Assembly (NCBI RefSeq): GCF_910592395.1
Contig: NC_088315.1
Location: 16,041,808-16,105,807 of the forward strand
Direction: 5' to 3'
DNA: 64,000 nt
DNA from: Lineus longissimus
Lineage: Eukaryota; Nemertea; Pilidiophora; Heteronemertea; Lineidae
Made by a program: the position numbers and the translations under genes. Below the pieces are notes generated by a model. It was given only the letters and a program-made list of their open reading frames with translations, ran no database searches and was not told the DNA's origin. How positions within the stretch are numbered: the first letter of the stretch is position 1; every line of letters starts with the position of its first letter. Below are positions 33,134-45,870 of the stretch, one piece after another.

Positions 33134-33418
33134 GATTGATACTGACCACTTGCTTCAAATCTCAAGCCACCTCAGGGGCTACCTTGAAAATTCGAAGCAT
33201 ATACTACCAAGTAAAAGGTTTGTGCTACACTTTATTCATATGGTTCCAAGCATTTGCTTCATTTTTGAAGCAAATGGTTATTGCTTAAAAGCACTTGCTT
33301 CTACTGGTAGCACATGCTTCATTTTTCAAAGCATTTGCTTGGTTTTATTCATACCGTAGCAAGCATTTGCTTGAAAATTGGTAGTAAAAGCAATTGCTAG
33401 TTTTTATTCATATGGCCC

Positions 33419-35760
33419 ATGGTCTCTGATCTGTTTACTGTCCATGGTGTGTCCTATAGCTGATTGTGACACCCAATGTATCTGATCAGACTGGTTCTGT
33501 CCACAGTGTGTCCTCTAGCTGACTGTGACACCAAGGGTTTCTGACCTGCTTTGCTGTCCATGATGGGTCCTATAGCTAATTGTGACACCCAGGATCGGGT
33601 TTACTGTCCATGGTGTGTCCTGTAGCTGATTGTGACACCCATTGTCTCTGATCAGGTTCTGTCCACAGTGTGTCCTCTAGCTGACTGTGACACCCAGGGT
33701 TTCTGACCTGCATTGCTGTCCATGATGGGCCCTGTAGCTGATTGTGACTCCCAGGATCTAGTTTACTGTCCATGGTGTGTCCTATAGCTGATTGTGACAC
33801 CCAATGTATCTGATCAGACTGGTTCTGTCCACAGTGTGTCCTCTAGCTGACTGTGACACGCACGGTTTCTAACCTCCTTTGCTGTCCATGATGGGTCCTA
33901 TAGCTAATTGTGACACCCAGGATCTGGTTTACTGTCCATGGTGTGTCCTATAGCTGACAGTGACACCCATTGTCTCTGATCAGGTTCTGTCCACAGTGTG
34001 TCCTCTAGCTGACTGTGACACCCAAGGTTTCTGACCTGCATTGCTGTCCATGATGGGCCCTGTAGCTGATTGTGACTCCCAGGATCTAGTTTACTGTCCA
34101 TGGTGTGTCCTATAGCTGATTGTGACACCCAATGTATCTGATCAGACTGGTTCTGTCCACAGTGTGTCTTCTAGCTGACTGTGACACCAAGGGTTTCTGA
34201 CCTGCTTTGCTGTCCATGATGGGTCCTATAGCTAATTGTGACACCCAGTATCTGGTTTACTGTCCATGGTGTGTCCTGTAGCTGATTGTGGCACCCATTG
34301 TCTCTGATCAAGTTCTGTCAACAGTGTGTCCTCTAGCTGACTGTGACACGCACGGTTTCTAACCTCCTTTTATGTCCATGATGGGTCCTATAGCTAATTG
34401 TGACACCCAGGATCTGGTTTACTGTCCATGGTGTGTCCTATAGCTGACAGTGACACCCATTGTCTCTGATCAGGTTCTGTCAACAATGTGTCCTCTCGCT
34501 GACTGTGACACCCACAGTTTCTGACCCTCTTTGCTGTCCATGATGGGTCCTATAGTTAATTGTAACACCGAGGATCTGGTTTACTGTCCATGGTGTGTCC
34601 TATTGCTGCAAGTGACACCCATTGTCTCTATTCAGGTTCTGTTCACAGTGTGTCCTCTAGCTGACTGTGACGCGCACGGTTTCTGACCTGCTTTGCTGTC
34701 CATGATGGGCCTGTAGTTGATTGTGACATCCAGGATCTGGTTAACTGTCCATAGTGTGTCCTAAAGCTGATAGTGACACCCATTGTCTCTGATCAGGTTC
34801 TGTCCACAGTGTGTCCTCTAGCTTACTGTGACACCCAGGGTTTCTGACCTGCTTTGCTGTCCATGTTGGGCCCTGTAGCTGACTGTGACACACAGGATCT
34901 GGTTTCCTGTCCATGGTGTGTCCTATAGCTGATAGTGACACCCATTGTCTCTTATCAGGTTCTGTCCACAGTGTGTCCTCTAGCTGACTGTGACACCCAG
35001 GGTTTCTGACCTGCTTTGCTGTCCATGATGGGCCCTATAGCTGATTGTGACACCCAGGATCTGGTTTACTAACCATGGCGTGTCCTACAGCTGATTGTGA
35101 CACCCAATGTATCTGATCAGACTGGTTCTGTCCACAGTGTGTCCTCTAGCTGACTGTGACACCAAGGGTTTCTGACCTGCTTTGCTGTCCATGATGGGTC
35201 CTATAGCTAATTGTGACACCCAGTATCTGGTTTACTGTCCATGGTGTGTCCTGTAGCTGATAGTGACACCCATTGTCTCTGATCAGGTTCTGTCCACAGT
35301 GTGTCCTCTAGCTGACTGTGACACCCAGGGTTTCTGACCTGCTTTGCTGTCCATGATGGGCCCTATAGCTGATTGTGACTACCAGGATCTGGTTTACTGT
35401 CCACAGTATGCCCTTAAGCTAATTGTATCACCCATGGTCTCTGATCTGGTTTACTGTCCATGGTGTGTCCTCTAGCTGACTGTGACACCCAGGGTCTCTG
35501 ACCTACTTTTTTGTCCATGATGGGTCCTATAACTGACTGTGACACCCATTTTCTGGTTTATTGCCAACATTGTGTCCTACAGCTGATAGTGACACCCAAT
35601 GTCTCTGATCTGGTTTACTGTCCAGAGTGTGTCCCACAGCTGATTTTGACATGCATTGTCTCTGATCTGGTTTACTGCCCACAGTGTGTCCTATAGCTGA
35701 CCGTGATGCGGAATGTTGCTGTCCACCGTGGGTCATATAGCTGATTGTGGCACCCAGGGT
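33419..35760 (+). repeat. 57-bp-based minisatellite, right segment with 328-bp higher-order unit
   Basis: The same core as 25866-27068 is arranged here as a higher-order repeat. The phrase CTGTCCACAGTGTGTCCTCT recurs with spacings of 162 and 166 bp alternately (near 33501, 33663, 33829, 33991, 34157), so the full period is 328 bp. Units at about 33576-33800 and 33904-34128 are nearly identical, which implies recent amplification. Order decays toward 35.7 kb. Confidence 0.92.
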
Positions 35761-38700
35761 CTCTTATCTGAGGTCCTGCGAGCATCTCCAGGTCATTGAG
35801 CCTCCTCATACAAGGTGGACTCTTGGAGCAGTCTTTTCTGATCGTCTTGAGGACTGTCCACCGTGTTCTGAATGTAATATAGGAATGTAGGGATTTACCC
35901 TACCTTGTCAGTGTATGTCTCCTCCAGGGCTAGGTGAGCTCACAACGTATCATAAATGTGATATCCAGCTGGATTACAACAGGGAATAACCAGATGGAAG
36001 AGTAAGAACACCAGGCATACCATAACCAGCTGGCACTGGGGACTGTGAAGATTCTGTGGAAAACTGTCTGTGATTGGAAGGTTGTGGGTTTGAAGCTCGA
36101 CCAGTACTCTACCAAGCAAAGAGCATATGATATGCCACTGCACTCCCGAGTCTCAACAGAATGGTTTCTGAATTGACCCAGAGTTTGCAAGACAATTGTC
36201 CGTATCAGGTAGAACACAACCAACTGTATTGTATTGGGTACAACCCAAGTAGTACTTGTGGTCGGTTCAGAGGTATTTTTTCAATCTCACAATTCACAAT
36301 CTGACAACTTTGGCTTTGCTAGATGCACCCTGTCACTGCAAATACTGCAAGGCCAAAAACAAAGCTTCCATTTCTGATTGATCGTCAACTGAAAATGGTT
36401 GCAGGCTTTTTTTTTATTTCTTGAAATTATTTGATATACATGTATTTGCCACAATATCATTTTATTTCCCGAACAAGAACTAAAAATAAATTCTGTGGTT
36501 GTTAACCTCATAAAGAGCTATTACTGTTATGCACTTCATGTATCCTCCTTACCATGTGCGCAATATTGTTTTCTTGGAAAAAAACTTTGACATGCAGATG
36601 TTGGAAGAGACACATGCAAAAACCAGAGACAGAAGATTTTTTGGTCTTAAAGGGGTTTTTCCAGATTGGGACAAACCATTTTCTAGATAGGGGTGTTCAA
36701 AGTATGCATGTAATTATAATGCATGAGTACTAGATTCAGGGGACCCCCTATTGGGTCATACCCATTCACTTGTGATCAGGCCATCAGGGCTACCTGTTTG
36801 ACACAGAATTTGCATTGTTATAAAAACAACAAAGACAGCGTTGTGCAGTTGAAAACTTGATTGTTTATTAGAGGCAGTGTTGCATGTACTAAAGGGTTGA
36901 TTACAAATTTGACAAGTTTGCGTATATTGGTACGAATAAGCGGGAACTACTTCATAAGCGTAACAGCAGGTGGCTTCCTCTCCTCTAAACAATCTAATTC
37001 AAATCCCCAAATTGAATCTGTCAAAAATGCCATTCATCTTAAATTTGGAACTGAGTATTCTGGTGCATCTCCATCCAATATGGTCATCTGCTTAATCAAT
37101 TTCAGTCTACCAGTTACCGCTGCTGCCACCACGAATCATCCGTAGTTTGGTTTTAACTCTTCTGGGCCTAAGGACAACTATGCCAATGAATCAAAAAGCA
37201 AGCTTAAATACTTGAGCTATTTTTTAAAAGATATTGACTTTTCGAAACATATTGTCAAAGGTCCCCAGATCCAAAGAGTTTAATTGTAGGGTGTTGATAA
37301 GGATTCACAAAATGGTTTATAGTTTCGACCATGAAGTTGAGGATACACCAAACTCAAAGTCCTTCAAGCATCGATCTGAAAGTTTCATTTGGGTTTTGTA
37401 AATCAATTTCGACAACCAATGCCAGGCTTCTTGCATGGCACATAGTTAAATGACTTCTAATCTATTGCCTGGCTCTCCAAAGTGGACAACAATTTACAAC
37501 TACAGCACATCTCAATTGAATAGTTTATAAGCAACAGGCATAAACTAGACTTGAAGTGGTACTACTAGTCAGCACTTTGAGATAGACCCTGGTGAGTTAG
37601 AAGGCTGTATAAAAGTGGTCATCATCATTAAAAGTGATCTTCTCCTAGATTGAATCAAGATGTTACCTCCAACCTCTGCCAAATGAACCAATTACAACAA
37701 GACCTCTTGCTCCAAATCAACATATCTCATCGGTAGAATGGAAGATTAGACATTGTCAAAAACCAGGTGAAGCCCTTTATCAAAATCCAGGTGAAGCCCT
37801 TTCAGAATTTTTGTACGAGTAGATGACCCAATCTGTATGTACTACTGTTGTTAACGACCTTTCCTTCCTCTGGTATGGGAGTAACTTCATTGCAACCATA
37901 GCCAGATTTCCAAAGAGATGCAATCATTACAATGAAATAACAAAGAAAAATCTACAAAATTCAAACTAGCCTACATTCTTTATAAACCACAAAATTCCTA
38001 AAACCTACAAATTTGAACATTATAAATATAAGCACCAATTACAATTTGCCGAAGACTAGTAGAATTTAAACAACGAGCGTGCAGTTAATATAACATCATC
38101 ACCAATAACATACGTTTAAACCTCAATATGCCCGCTACTTGGAAAATTCCTCCCCAATCACCTCGTCGGCCATGCCGCTGGCCGAGGGGTAAAAACCGTT
38201 CTATCTCATTTACTCTAACAACCAGTATAATTCATGCCCTCGACTTTTACATCACCATCCCAAACACATCGTCAAGTGTTGCCTAATTGGACCTTGCATA
38301 TTAACGAACCATGAGCATCTCTGGGCCCTTTTACCGATAAGTACAAACAAACTATCCACTTTAGAAACATTTATAAGTATAAGTATGGTTCTGGTTTCAT
38401 CAAAGTACTTCTACTAAGAAACTCTGATTCCTATCCATTTCTAAAAATATCATGCAATCAAAAGTCAAACACATTAACTTTGCAGAAAAACTGCATGATG
38501 CTTCATTAAAAAACTTGCATGAAATATATTATATAATGAATTTGTTATTTTGAAAAAAAGTTAAGCAAAAAGTGAAAGTCAAGCTCCAAACAATAATTTA
38601 CATGAATTATGCAACATCTCGATGCATATTCATAAATTTTGTATAAATGAATAAAAAATGCTTGACGATTTATGTCAAAAGCATGTGAAACAATGTCAAA

Positions 38701-41700
38701 ACTGTTTGGCAGCTGAGTAATTAATTAGATAACACCAATTAATAAATAACCACAGTAAATTAATTAATCACATCCACCTTCTTCACCATCCGCTTCAATG
38801 GAAAATACGCACATGACAGAGATTGTTACTGATATTGATTACTAATTATGCATATTTTTTTGATAATCAATTATCAATAAACTATTCACTGATAATTAAT
38901 TAGCAAAGATCAATACTGTGAGTAGATCTTGAGCAATTAATGAGACGTGTATTGTTTTGTTCTTTTGATTTTGATAAAAATTAATCTTGCTATACTGGGA
39001 AATATATTGTATACACAGGATTATATTAAGCTTGGAATAGAGTAACCACTTAACCTAGTTGCTTCAAATCAAATATATAAACATTTGAGTGAAAATTGTT
39101 AATTAGCTACTAGTAACACTGTAAACTTTTTGAATTAGTAAATGATAGCAACCTGGTATCGACCGCCAATTTTAAAGACACAATGAGGCCTTTATATCAT
39201 ATAACATATTCCAAATTTACAAATTTCAAAGTCATGCATATTAATTTATCAACATCTTTAGAACACCAACGCTGAGATTTCAATTCGCCTACATGTAGCA
39301 TGCTTCGGATACATACATCTAGATACAAAACTAGTCTCATTATCCGGAAATTTATCAATAAAAATCTAAAAAATTCAAAATAAAACTGACTAGATTCCTT
39401 TAATCAATAAATAAAAGAAGGCATGAATAAAAACTGATTGACATGTAAATCAATAAATCAATAAACGATTAATTTAATTTGCACACCGCATGCAGCGAAT
39501 TATGTATATCTTCTGTCCCATAGGAGACCGCTCAAATAACAGGCCTTGTGTCCCGATTACTGCAGCTCAATGAGCTGAAAATATACAGTTATGTACAGAT
39601 TATATAATACAGAATATGGTACAAAGAACTTCAAAACTGTTAGAAATAACAAGCAGAAATATTAAAGGGAAAACTTGGGCCTGGGATTTACCTGGCCAGG
39701 AGGATAATGTACCAACTTGACACCATGTGCCGCCACTAGTAGTATTACACTGATGCTGTTCTCTGATAACGATTTTCACCAGTGTTGGGAGGCAGTTTGG
39801 GGGTCCGCCTTGCGAATTTCAAGTAGGCAAGTAAGGTACACCCCATTCTAGTACATTTTTTATTGCAGTTCAAAGAGTTTTCATTAATCCTGTTTGGAGA
39901 AGTTCCGGTCCTGCTGGAAGCCGTTTGTGTACAAAACACCAACATATCTTATTCCCAAGTTGGCCCTTTAATACTGTGCATAATTGTAAAATAACTCCAC
40001 ATTAGAGTAACATTCTATTAAAATTCTAAATTGCTTTTGTTAATATAAACCTACTAAGATTAATACATAAATGTTAAATTTTGAAAATTATATATGTACA
40101 AATATCAGATGAATTAGTGTTCAGAGCATTTCAAATTGAAATCATTCAATAATAAAAGTGAAAGTGAGCACTTTGGCAACCAACCACAACATAAGCTAGC
40201 AAGATATTATAATGAGTTATAACCCTTTGGAAATCTAGCCTGGGATATATCTGGCAAGGGAGCTTTACAGATTCTATGAATCTGAAGCCCTTTTCATTGG
40301 TTTTCAGAGAAGATTGGTTCAAACGGGCAGAGATGGAGGAAGTTTATTTATTGAAACCATCGACCTGCCACCATCTTGGATGCCTTAGTAGAAGATGCAA
40401 CAATGTATGTACATTGCTGTGTACATATCTGTGTACATCTCAATCAAATTTCTACCAGGTCTCTTAGGTAAATCAATTCAACCAAAATGGTGAACAACCG
40501 ATGAATTTGATGATCATGAAAACCAGCCACCTGAAAATTTAACACAAGCACCTGAACTAAGCAGTTCAGTTTACGTTACAATCATGAAAGACCATGCCAC
40601 TACTCGATCATACAGCTGAAAATTACTGCAAAAACATGAGGACTTGTCAATTTCAGAGGTGATGTGTTGATTTCAGCTCCAATGACATTTGCAATCAATC
40701 TTACCAGGACAGAATGCAAAAGCAGTGTCAAAACCTGACTAAAACTTCCACGGTCAAATATTCTAAAAGTGCTCTAAAAATCTGACCTGGTAAGGTTTGA
40801 AAGCCATGCAATCTCAGGGAATTTGGTCATTCCAATTCCGTAGTACTAAACATGTTGTAAATCAGCTAGAGACTTTGCATCCACTTCCTAGGTATCATGA
40901 TCTCATTACACAAGCAACGAGGAACCACTGATTTGCTGTTATCAGTAACAATCACTGGTGAAACAGCAGTGTGCAAAAATAATGATATAATACATGTCAT
41001 ATATTCAGCAGCATTGTGCACGAGTTATCATGGTGAAACCGGCTTACTAGAAAATACAACAATCCACGAGGCCGATAGCTTTATAGTAAATAACTGCATT
41101 ATATAGTAATTTCAATAAATTTTAAAGTCCTACAATCGGCAGTACGAGTCATTAATTAATACAACAAAAATGATTATTTCGTAAAATTTCACTTAACAAT
41201 TATTGCTAGCATGCACCGTCGAAATCAAGAGGATAAAAAATGTACAGATCTTCAATGTTAGAAATATATATAACTTCTCAGCTAATCGTCAGCTTTGTAA
41301 ACGTGAACGCGGCATTCTGACCAGCGCTGTGTCGCCACTGAAGTGGTGTCGCCACTGAAGTGGAGTCCATCAATGATCCGTCGTCTCGTCACTCGAAGTT
41401 TAACGTACCTTGTTCACTACAAGGAACAAACAAACAATATGTTAGACAGTGGACATATGTTTTTAAAGGGAGACTATATATGTACCATCAGACAGGAAGC
41501 CCAGATTAAGTTACACAGAGTTGTCAATAGGGGTCTCTTGTATTTCACACTTCATTGGCACTATTCATGTTCGTTGCAGGAAAATTATCATTGCTGAATC
41601 AGAAACAACCCAGAGCCGAGTTGTTCAAAACCACGTTAGCTTTTACAGAAGCATTAAGTCTTAACGTGAACATTTTAGTGGGTTTAACAGAAAGAGATAA

Positions 41701-42014
41701 CGTCTCTTCCATTAGGGATAATGTGACTTTTGTTCTTTTGAACAACCGGGCCTAGGCTTCTAATTGTGCATATAAGTCACCTGAAAACCACCAATTCGAC
41801 GTCTAGCTCCTTCCTATAATCCCCCTTTTAAAGGGTAGCTGCGTTAATCCTCATTTACATCTAATCAAGACCCATTCCATCAACAATTTTAAAACACCTT
41901 GGTTTCAATGTTTCAGTTTTTGATTTGACCATGCAGGTTTTGATGAGACCCATGACCTCTTGTAACGCACAAGACATTCGAACCAATGACGTAATGATGA
42001 CCTTGACCTATTAC
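35761..42014. other. AT-rich region downstream of twitchin, no gene seen
   Basis: No exon with convincing sequence was found on either strand. From about 36.2 to 41.9 kb the sequence is strongly AT-rich. A stretch at 38.6-39.5 kb is dense in TTAATTA and ATCAATTA-type words. This region may hold the 3'UTR or a final short exon of twitchin, but I could not identify one. Confidence 0.45.
41463..41833 (+). mobile_element. TTAAAGGG-family repeat, copy with inserted inverted repeat
   Basis: Both ends match the family at 5952-6172 (TTAAAGGGAGACTATAT... CCCCCTTTTAAAGG; shared AGTTACACAGAG and CAATAGGGGTCTCT). The middle holds an extra ~180 bp bounded by inverted phrases (GAGTTGTTCAAAACCACGTTA and TTTTGAACAACCGGG), probably a second nested MITE. 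Confidence 0.6.
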
Positions 42015-45000
42015 CTGTTGAAGTAAGGCCTTGACGTCTGCTCCTCCAAGTTTCTCCGACGCCAGAACACTGATGGAGAACACCCATGGACTCTCTCCCT
42101 CCGCATCCACAGCTTTCAGGGAATAGCGGTCAGCATCCGTCGACAACGCCGATGTGATCTCAAACGTAAACTCATTGTTTTCTTCGCTGAATTTGAATCT
42201 GTCATTCCCCTTCTCTAATTCAGATTTTCCTTTAAGCCAAGATACTGAAAGTTTAAAGAAGACACTGATTCGTCAGTATGCATAAAGTAGGAGTGTGCCG
42301 GTGCTTGGACAAAGGAAGATGGTCCATGAACCAGTGATGCTTATGAGCTAAGTCAAAATGTCTGAAATTGTTTTCTTGTGAAAATATTGTCTTCCAGATC
42401 TGCACTTACTTGTACAAAAATGCCTATAAAATCCTTTCTTGATACGATTTAAAAAAATGCTAGGGTTGAGACAGTGATCTTTCCATTCCAGCTAACAAAT
42501 TGAGCATTTTATAAGAGCAAAAAGTCTGAAATCCACCTTAACTGGGAAATTTGACATCCCTGATGGACTGTCTGACGATCAGAATATAGCCCAATAGATT
42601 CTTCCTTCACCTGCTGGTGGCATGATTTATCATACATTTTCAAATGTACATATGCACAACATTCGGGATACATAGTCTAAGTAAACTTTACCAATCTAAG
42701 GGCCAGACGTTACAGTACCATATGCAAGTAAGCAGCAGTTTACAAGAGGAAGTATTCATCTCCCTATACCTGTAGATCTGCTATAAGGAGCACTGTCCAC
42801 TGGTTCAGAGATTCTATTTAAAAACCACTAAGTTGCTCTCAGTCTCAGTGGACTAACTGGTGCTGACTATACATTAGTTATACCTTCTTACCTTTTGCTT
42901 GTGACTTGCTAGCTATTTTACAAGTGAATTTTGCCGATGTCCCTTCCTCAATGGTTACTGCCTGAGGGAATGTCTCGAATACAGGACCTTTAGGGGCCTC
43001 ATCTGGGACTGAAAATAAAACCAAACGATGGTTCAGCTATTATGAGGATAGCAAGGCAACGGTTTGGGAAAGATTTACCCATTCGATTGAATCAGTCACA
43101 AAGCATGATAACTGAACAGTGTCATGGCCTAATGAATTGCATGTACTAGCACCTCCACACATGTGACATGTACTTATGCTTCATTAGGAGGTAAGCTGCT
43201 ACAACAACCAGATGACCTGAACCAAACTCTTCTGACAATCTCCCAAGGAGAGGATAGTTAGCATCTTCACCGTAAACAGTGCTGGTCTAACACTAAAGCA
43301 ACCATTACCAATTGCAAGGCTTGGAGATTACTCTTCTGAGTTTAAGAAACACTACTTTAGTTCAAAAATCGACCACAAGATGGTGTACTAATTCTAAACG
43401 ATCATCCGCTAATGACATCCCCATTCTAGTTTTTAAATATGACTCTAAATAGCTTACGTACATTGGCTGATGTGGCTGATCTATTGGGAAGCAATCTGAT
43501 GGCCTCCTGACGAACAAAAATTTGAACGTAGAACTACGTCCTTGGCAGGCCACAGATAACTTTTCAAAACGCAGTTAAACGACCATGGCGGTCGAAGGGT
43601 TAACTGTTTAGTAGAAATGTACACTCACCATCTACTCTGACGAAACAGCTGGTTACGGCTTCGCCAATCTTATTTAACGCTTCACAAGAGAATACACCAG
43701 TGTCTTCTGGGAAGACTTCCGCTATTTTCAGGCGGTACGTAACACCGTCATGTTCATATTTAAATTCATCACTAGGTTTTATTTCTTTGCCATTCTTCAG
43801 CCAAATAACATCAAGTGGAGCAGTCCCTGTAAAGGAAAATAATGTTTTCTCAAAATATGCATCAAAAAGAAAAATAATGGCCGACTGTCATACATTAAGT
43901 AATTTGAGGCAACTGTACTTCTACATACTTTCATGGACAATGATGTCGTGAAAAAAGTTTTTTTTAATTAAAATGACAATCAGAAAGTTTGCAATCCTCC
44001 AATATGAAAATCACAGCCCTTTTCTTAGAAATTTTTCCGCATTGGGTCTAACATGAATACAGCCCAAGTCACAAATGACATCCGTCCAGCTTCGCGTCAG
44101 TGACACGCAACATTCGCGCGAATTGCAACCAGTGACACGCTTATCTCTCTATGTTTTGCGTATATAATGCTGGACCTTTGCGCTGGGTAGCGTGTCAATG
44201 ACATAATTTATGGGACGTCAATTGTGATTTGGACTGCACAAGGGTTCCGCTACTTGGGTTCCTCTAAAACTTGGGGAAACTCCACAGTGGAGCCCTTGAG
44301 GTTCGGCTAACTTAACAGTTGTACAGCGCCAGCTAAGCTTAACAGAGCAAAACTGGCGGTTTAGCTTTCGCCCAACCAGATAGCTGAGCTTTGTACAACC
44401 GGACCCTGCTATTATCATATCAACTTACCACCAATTCGGCACTCTAGGTGAAGGGCGTCGCCATCTTTGACGATTTGGCCTTGAAGATGGGAAAGAACGT
44501 AGGGAGGCAGTTCGCCTGCAGCTGGAGCAGCCTCGGCCTCACCGTCAACAACGGCGGGGGAAGCCTCATCTTTAGCTGAAGTAAAGAACACAACTAGGTA
44601 ATTATTCAGGCCGACTTTCATCTTGTCTTTCCATTGTGAAGCACATCTCAACAGAATCTGCAGAGGTAGTATCCTGGTTTAACTAGAGCACTTTTTCCAC
44701 TGCTGAAAAAGTATGTTCGGCCCCAGTGGTTTTTTTGGTAATTAAAGATTTACGGCTGGTGCAGTTGGCAACTTTTGTTATTACATACACATCCCACCAA
44801 CCATGCTGGTAGGTTATCTGAAGTACCATATACCCACTGGGGCCGAGTATAGTTTTCCCCCAGCAGCAAAAGTAAGGGAAAATGCTCTAGTGGATTCAGG
44901 CCCTTATTGCAATTTTGTCACAGGTCTGCTTTGCAGTCGTTCACAGGAAAATAGATATATCTACCAATTTAAAAAAAATCACATGAAAATTGAATTAAAA

Positions 45001-45870
45001 AAAAGTAACAGGCATACCAATCTTGGTTGATTTATGCCAAGGAGGTCTGCCAGAGTGACGACTATTGCACTAATTCTGCAAACCAACAAAGGATTGCTTT
45101 ACGTTTGTAAGTGATTTGAAGTATTTTTGGTGTGTATTTGATGAGAATCGTAAATCATTCAGAGAATTTAGAAACGCGCACCTTTCACAGTGACCTTTCC
45201 AGCAGTATCTGCACTTCCAGCAGGATTTGTGGCTTTACAACAATAATCACCAACATCTGCGAGTGTGGCCGCAGCTATGCTCAAAGTGCAGATACCGTTT
45301 TCGTATGTTATCTGGATACTGTCACTGGATGACAATGCCTGAAAGTAGAAATACATGTGGCAATGAAAAAGTGTTCCGTCAAGCCTCGCAATAAGCCCAG
45401 TATTTCTAGTGATTTCTATGAATGGAAATGGCACCAAGAGATAAAAAAATCGAGGTTATAGTGCGCATATCGGTGAAGAGAGTGCTATCTTTTCGGTCGG
45501 CAAGATAACAACCAATAAAAATGCGAGTTTGCATATCGTTGCTAGAATATTGATGAAATTCCTAAAATCAAATGCTAATGACGCTCTTATTGGGCGCAAT
45601 TGCTTTTGCGATAAAATTCCAGCCAGAGGGGTACTGACTTAAGGTTTGTGAGCAGGTCTGGAAGCCAATATTCAACCTCTGATTTCCTCAGGATGGACGA
45701 TGAGTCAATACTTACACTTCCATTCCTTGACCATACAGTCTCCACGTCTGGTGCAGCAACAAACATACAAGTGAGCTGCAATAGATCTCCTTCGCAGATC
45801 TCAACAGGAGACAGCTTCCTTGAGACAGATGGTGCAGGAGCTGGAGCCTCAGTATTTTCAACTGGCGGTT
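42015..45870 (-). CDS. Twitchin last three Ig domains
   Basis: Ig 3: 45870-45716 plus 45338-45182 (RKLSPVEICEGDLLQLTCMF, TVWSRNGS, DVGDYCCKATNPAGSADTAG). Ig 4: 44575-44429 plus 43826-43629 (PPYVLSHLQGQIVKDGDALH, VIWLKNGKEIKPSDEF, EDTGVFSCEALNKIGEAVTS). Ig 5: 43008-42892 plus 42244-42015 (PVFETFPQAVTIEEGTSAKF, SWLKGKSELEKGNDRF, DADRYSLKAVDAEGESPWVF), then SEKLGGADVKALLQQ. Each Ig is built from two exons joined in mid-fold. The donor at 45182 (AAAG|GTGCGC) is weak. No stop codon is reached by the placed exons. Confidence 0.85.

Larger units (their letters stand above)
29798..33418. mobile_element. PIF/Harbinger-type transposon 2 (3621 bp, both genes open)
   Basis: Termini GGCTCAGATGAATAAAAA and its inverse, ending TTTTTATTCATATGGCCC, are flanked by ATT and ATG, an imperfect 3-bp duplication inside the minisatellite. 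The order is inverted relative to element 1: SANT-like gene on +, transposase on -. The subterminal ~200 bp at each end hold many AAGCAnnTGCTT-type palindromes. A 300-bp MITE is nested at 30070-30369, upstream of the SANT gene. Open genes suggest the element is young or was recently active. Confidence 0.85.

Noticed and set aside
25866-35760. Secreted or repeat-protein genes on either strand of the minisatellite
   Set aside because: Frames are open only because the unit length is a multiple of three; there are no splice signals, and the frames follow the repeat register.
38600-39480. Homeodomain-bound enhancer from the density of TTAATTA/ATCAATTA words
   Set aside because: The whole region is very AT-rich, so such words are expected by chance; no independent evidence.
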